A DNA stretch of 7,673 nucleotides from an uncultured Collinsella sp. (GTDB taxonomy: Bacteria; Actinomycetota; Coriobacteriia; Coriobacteriales; Coriobacteriaceae). Both the position numbers and the translations under genes were made by a program. The notes beneath the pieces are model-generated. The model was not told the DNA's origin, made no database searches, and saw only the letters and a list, made by a program, of their open reading frames with translations. The DNA lies in NCBI GenBank assembly GCA_900757235.1, contig CAAENB010000175.1, positions 1-7,673 on the forward strand, given 5' to 3'. Positions 5,332 to 7,673 of the stretch are shown here, one piece after another (the first letter of the stretch is position 1; every line of letters begins with the position of its first letter).

Positions 5332-6876
5332 ATGAAAGGTATGGGAGACGCGGCCGCGTACTTTCGTCGGGGCATTCGGGAGATTATATGCCTGGCGCTG
5401 TTCTATTTTACGTTTTTGGCTGGCGAGTACCTCTTCGACGTGCGTGTGGCCGAGTTTGTGCCGCCGAGTGAGGTCGTTGTCTACGAGAGCCTCATCATCG
5501 GCGCGAGTGTGATCGGCTTTTTTGTGCGTCCTATTCTGTACTATCGCCGCCCCCGTGCGATCGATACGACGAGCGACATCACGGGCGTGCTGCTGGTAGC
5601 GGCATTGCTGCTGATGATTATGGCGGTTCGGTTTGAGATGTTCATTGCCGGCGGTTTGATGGCATGCTGCACGCTGGGCTACTGCGGATCGACCGCCCAC
5701 GCCAACTTTGCGCGGCGCTTTGCGCGGACGCCGTATTTGGCGCGCGCGGCGGCACTTTCGTATGGCCTGGGTGTTCTGGTGCAGGTACTCAACCATATGG
5801 TGATGCCCGCGGGGATTCCGCAACAGTTTGTTCTTGTTGCCTGTGCGGTTGTGCAGGTAGCGCTGCTCCACGACGCTCGTCGTGCCAAGCTGCGCGGTGA
5901 ATCTGAGCCTGGGCTCGAGTCCGATATCGCCGAGCTTTCGGTGGATGCGTCGGAGTTTGGCGCCAAGTGGCAAGACGATTCTGAATCAACGGCGGCTTTT
6001 CGGCGCGCCGTGGTGCGTCTGACGGTCGCAATCGCCTGCCTTACCGGTGTGTTTGCCGCCCTCAATGCAGGGCTCACGACCTCGCACGCCGCCGGGGCCA
6101 TCGACTTGGGCGATTGGCCGCGCTTGCTGATGGGCGTGAGCGCTCTGGTCGCCGGCGCCCTATTTGACCTGCACGATCGTTCGTATATGAACATCACCAT
6201 GACTTGCACTGCCATGTTGTCCGCGCTTTCGTTCTTTGTCTTGCTCGTCGACGGCAATGGCGGCAATGCGCTTGCGGCCATTGCGATTTTCTATCTGGGT
6301 TCGGGCTTCTTCGTGGTGTTTTTCACGACGAAATTTGCTGCCATTTCGGTTTATGCGCACTGGTCGTATCTGTGGCCGTGCATGGGCCGTGTCATCAACA
6401 ACGTTTGCGCGATGTTCGTGACGGCGCCGGCGGTGGCGATTGCTTCGAGCCAGAACGTGCTGCTGGCGGTGGGCGCCGGGCTCGTGCTGTTTGTGGGTAT
6501 TGCGATTTCACTGCTGGGACAGTTTGGGCATAGGACCGATGACATTGCGGCGCTGAACGAGCTGGCGTTTGCTGCCGACGACCTTGATGACGGCTCCGTG
6601 TCTACCCAAAGCGAGCCCGCTCCCGCGGAGGCATCGGAGCTCACGCTCGATGAGCGCCTCGATGCCTTCGCCGCTGCCTTTGAGCTTACGCAGCGCGAGC
6701 GCGATATTCTGGAGGCCTTGGTCGCATCGCACGAGAGTGTTCAAGACATCGCCGCAACGCTCTTCCTTTCGCGCTCCACGCTCTACCGTCATATCGCCTC
6801 GATCAACAAAAAGACCGGTGCCTCCTCACGCCTGGCCCTCATCAACTTTTTCTGGTCCTGGTCACCCAAGGACTAG
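5332..6876 (+). CDS. Membrane-anchored LuxR-family transcriptional regulator
   Basis: 514 aa. The first 400 residues are mostly hydrophobic, with roughly 12 predicted membrane helices (for example 18-32, 48-70, 84-98, 103-118, 137-158, 165-179, 228-247, 265-279, 288-305, 312-332, 352-370, 376-396) and a soluble loop at about 180-226. A charged linker (400-445) leads to a C-terminal LuxR-type helix-turn-helix, 452-508: LTQRERDILEALV, then VQDIAATLFLSRSTLYRHIASINKKTG and an SRLALINFF tail. The recognition-helix region has STLYRH where GerE/LuxR proteins usually have TVK.H. This architecture is typical of Coriobacteriia, where relatives in Eggerthella control neighbouring catabolic genes in response to small molecules; the ligand and target here are unknown. 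The start at 5332 follows the G tract; an ATG at 5341 is a less likely alternative. Codon use is less biased than in the PTS gene, fitting low expression. Convergent with mgtA. Confidence 0.88.
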   Translation: MKGMGDAAAYFRRGIREIICLALFYFTFLAGEYLFDVRVAEFVPPSEVVVYESLIIGASVIGFFVRPILYYRRPRAIDTTSDITGVLLVAALLLMIMAVRFEMFIAGGLMACCTLGYCGSTAHANFARRFARTPYLARAAALSYGLGVLVQVLNHMVMPAGIPQQFVLVACAVVQVALLHDARRAKLRGESEPGLESDIAELSVDASEFGAKWQDDSESTAAFRRAVVRLTVAIACLTGVFAALNAGLTTSHAAGAIDLGDWPRLLMGVSALVAGALFDLHDRSYMNITMTCTAMLSALSFFVLLVDGNGGNALAAIAIFYLGSGFFVVFFTTKFAAISVYAHWSYLWPCMGRVINNVCAMFVTAPAVAIASSQNVLLAVGAGLVLFVGIAISLLGQFGHRTDDIAALNELAFAADDLDDGSVSTQSEPAPAEASELTLDERLDAFAAAFELTQRERDILEALVASHESVQDIAATLFLSRSTLYRHIASINKKTGASSRLALINFFWSWSPKD

Positions 6877-6899
6877 CTCATTTGGGACGGGGCTTTTTT
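6875..6899 (+). terminator. Weak intrinsic terminator of the LuxR-type gene
   Basis: AGCTC (6875-6879, overlapping the stop codon) can pair with GGGCT (6890-6894) through one wobble, followed by a run of six T (6894-6899). The stem is short, so termination may be helped by the stronger hairpin that follows. Confidence 0.45.
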
Positions 6900-6905
6900 A
6901 GCTGT

Positions 6906-6949
6906 TTTGGGCCGCCGCGGCCAGCGGGGGCGGGTCGCGGCGGCCCAAA
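6906..6949. terminator. GC-rich 14-bp hairpin between convergent genes
   Basis: TTTGGGCCGCCGCG (6906-6919) is the exact reverse complement of CGCGGCGGCCCAAA (6936-6949), with a 16-nt G-rich loop. It lies 26 nt beyond the stop of the minus-strand mgtA gene and 29 nt beyond that of the LuxR-type gene. Neither strand shows a T-run directly after the stem, so it is not a textbook terminator, but its position suggests a role in ending or protecting both transcripts. Confidence 0.5.
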
Positions 6950-6975
6950 CATCCTTGACGAAGGTGCCGGTGAAG

Positions 6976-7673
6976 TTACAGCAGCTCGCCGTGGCGGGCG
7001 ATGTAGCGGCGCTTGGCCAGCTGGGTGAGCACGATATAGGCGGCGACGATGCCGATGAGCAGCGCGAAGAAGCTCGGCGGCAGCGGCATGAGGCCCAGCG
7101 CATCGGCGATGGGGCTTGCCGGCAGCCAGGTGACGAGTGCCAGACCCAGCACGGTGAGGGCGCACAGCGCGGGCGCGGCGTGGTCGCGCGGGCTCGGCAG
7201 GCGCGGGGAGCGCAGCATATGGATCACGAGCGTCTGTGACCACATGGACTCGACAAACCATCCGCTCTGGAAGAGCGCCGCAAAGGCCGCCATGCCTGCG
7301 ACGTTGCCCGCGGCGGCAAGTTCTGCCCAGCTCGCGCCCACGGTTGCGGGGCACACCACAAAGAAGAGGACGACGAAGGTCGCGATGTCAAACAGCGAGC
7401 TCACGGGGCCCAGCTCGAGCATAAAGCCCCTAATGGACGTGGCATCCCAGGCGCGCGGGCGGGCAGTCCAGGCGTCGTCGACGGTGTCCCACGGCAGCGC
7501 GATGCATACGATCTCGTAGACCAGCGACAGCAGCACCAGCTGCAGGGCGCTCATGGGCAAGAACGGCAGGAACAGGCTCGCGACGGTCACGGACAGCACG
7601 TTGCCAAAGTTGGAGCTCACCGTGGTCTTGAGGTACTTGAGTAGGTTGCCGTAGGTGCGGCGGCCTTCGATGA
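6976..7673 (-). CDS. mgtA: Magnesium-transporting P-type ATPase, C-terminal part (MgtA/MgtB type), truncated by the window
   Basis: The last 231 residues of an ATP-driven Mg2+ importer of the inner membrane; start, phosphorylation site and nucleotide-binding domain lie beyond the right edge. The reading frame is open to 7671, beginning IEGRRTYGNLLKYLK. It contains the family's C-terminal helices: SSNFGNVLSVTVASLFLPFLP, a following helix ending in CIALPWD, then FMLELGPVSSLFDIATF, FQSGWFVESMWSQTLVIHMLR, and two final helices ending in KRRYIARHG. These match the order and wording of MgtA/MgtB proteins closely, including the Asn of SSNFGN and the Asp of LPWD in the transport core. It ends at a TAA (6976-6978), convergent with the LuxR-type gene. 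Any Mg-sensing leader would be upstream of its start, outside the window. MgtA versus MgtB cannot be separated from this part. Confidence 0.93.
   Translation of the reverse strand, partial: IEGRRTYGNLLKYLKTTVSSNFGNVLSVTVASLFLPFLPMSALQLVLLSLVYEIVCIALPWDTVDDAWTARPRAWDATSIRGFMLELGPVSSLFDIATFVVLFFVVCPATVGASWAELAAAGNVAGMAAFAALFQSGWFVESMWSQTLVIHMLRSPRLPSPRDHAAPALCALTVLGLALVTWLPASPIADALGLMPLPPSFFALLIGIVAAYIVLTQLAKRRYIARHGELL

Noticed and set aside
1..7673. tRNA, rRNA or known riboswitch
   Set aside because: No cloverleaf, rRNA segment or recognisable riboswitch consensus was found on either strand by eye.

Overview
The window looks like chromosomal DNA of a high-GC gut actinobacterium of the Coriobacteriia, most likely Collinsella or a close relative. 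This is inferred from GC-rich codon use, a LuxR-type regulator with a many-helix membrane domain (a family greatly expanded in Coriobacteriia) and intergenic REP-like repeats carrying a TGGGGAC core. No rRNA or other taxonomic marker is present, so the assignment is an inference.

Layout, left to right. (1) 1-178 has no gene; it holds a nested imperfect palindrome of about 124 bp (44-167) just beyond the stop of the first gene. (2) 179-1516, minus strand: a cytoplasmic alpha/beta-hydrolase with an N-terminal Ig-like domain, of the EstA-like esterase type. (3) 1517-2006: an AT-richer divergent control region packed with GTAAAC/GTTTAC half-sites in several inverted and direct arrangements. (4) 2007-3434, plus: a glucose/glucoside-family PTS permease with fused EIIB and EIIC but no EIIA, followed by a clear intrinsic terminator. 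(5) 3513-3643: two further hairpins, the second very long, ending just before the ribosome binding site of the next gene. (6) 3644-4957, plus: a cytoplasmic DUF4038 / apiosidase-like (GH140-like) TIM-barrel glycosidase. (7) 4958-5331: a REP composite made of two near-identical 27-nt repeats around a long hairpin, then a leader ending in a run of 12 G immediately before the next start. (8) 5332-6876, plus: a membrane-anchored LuxR-family regulator. (9) 6877-6975: a weak terminator and a 14-bp GC-rich hairpin between convergent genes. (10) 6976-7673, minus: the C-terminal 231 residues of an MgtA/MgtB-type magnesium P-type ATPase, cut by the right edge.

How the parts may work together: the permease and the DUF4038 enzyme look like a small carbohydrate-uptake locus (import with phosphorylation, then intracellular cleavage). 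The divergently transcribed esterase, sharing the operator-rich region, could remove acyl groups from the same or a related plant-type substrate. The regulator of these genes is not in the window. The LuxR-type gene is separated from them by the REP region. Its most striking property is the 12-G tract that sits where its Shine-Dalgarno should be, a candidate site for slipped-strand variation of expression.
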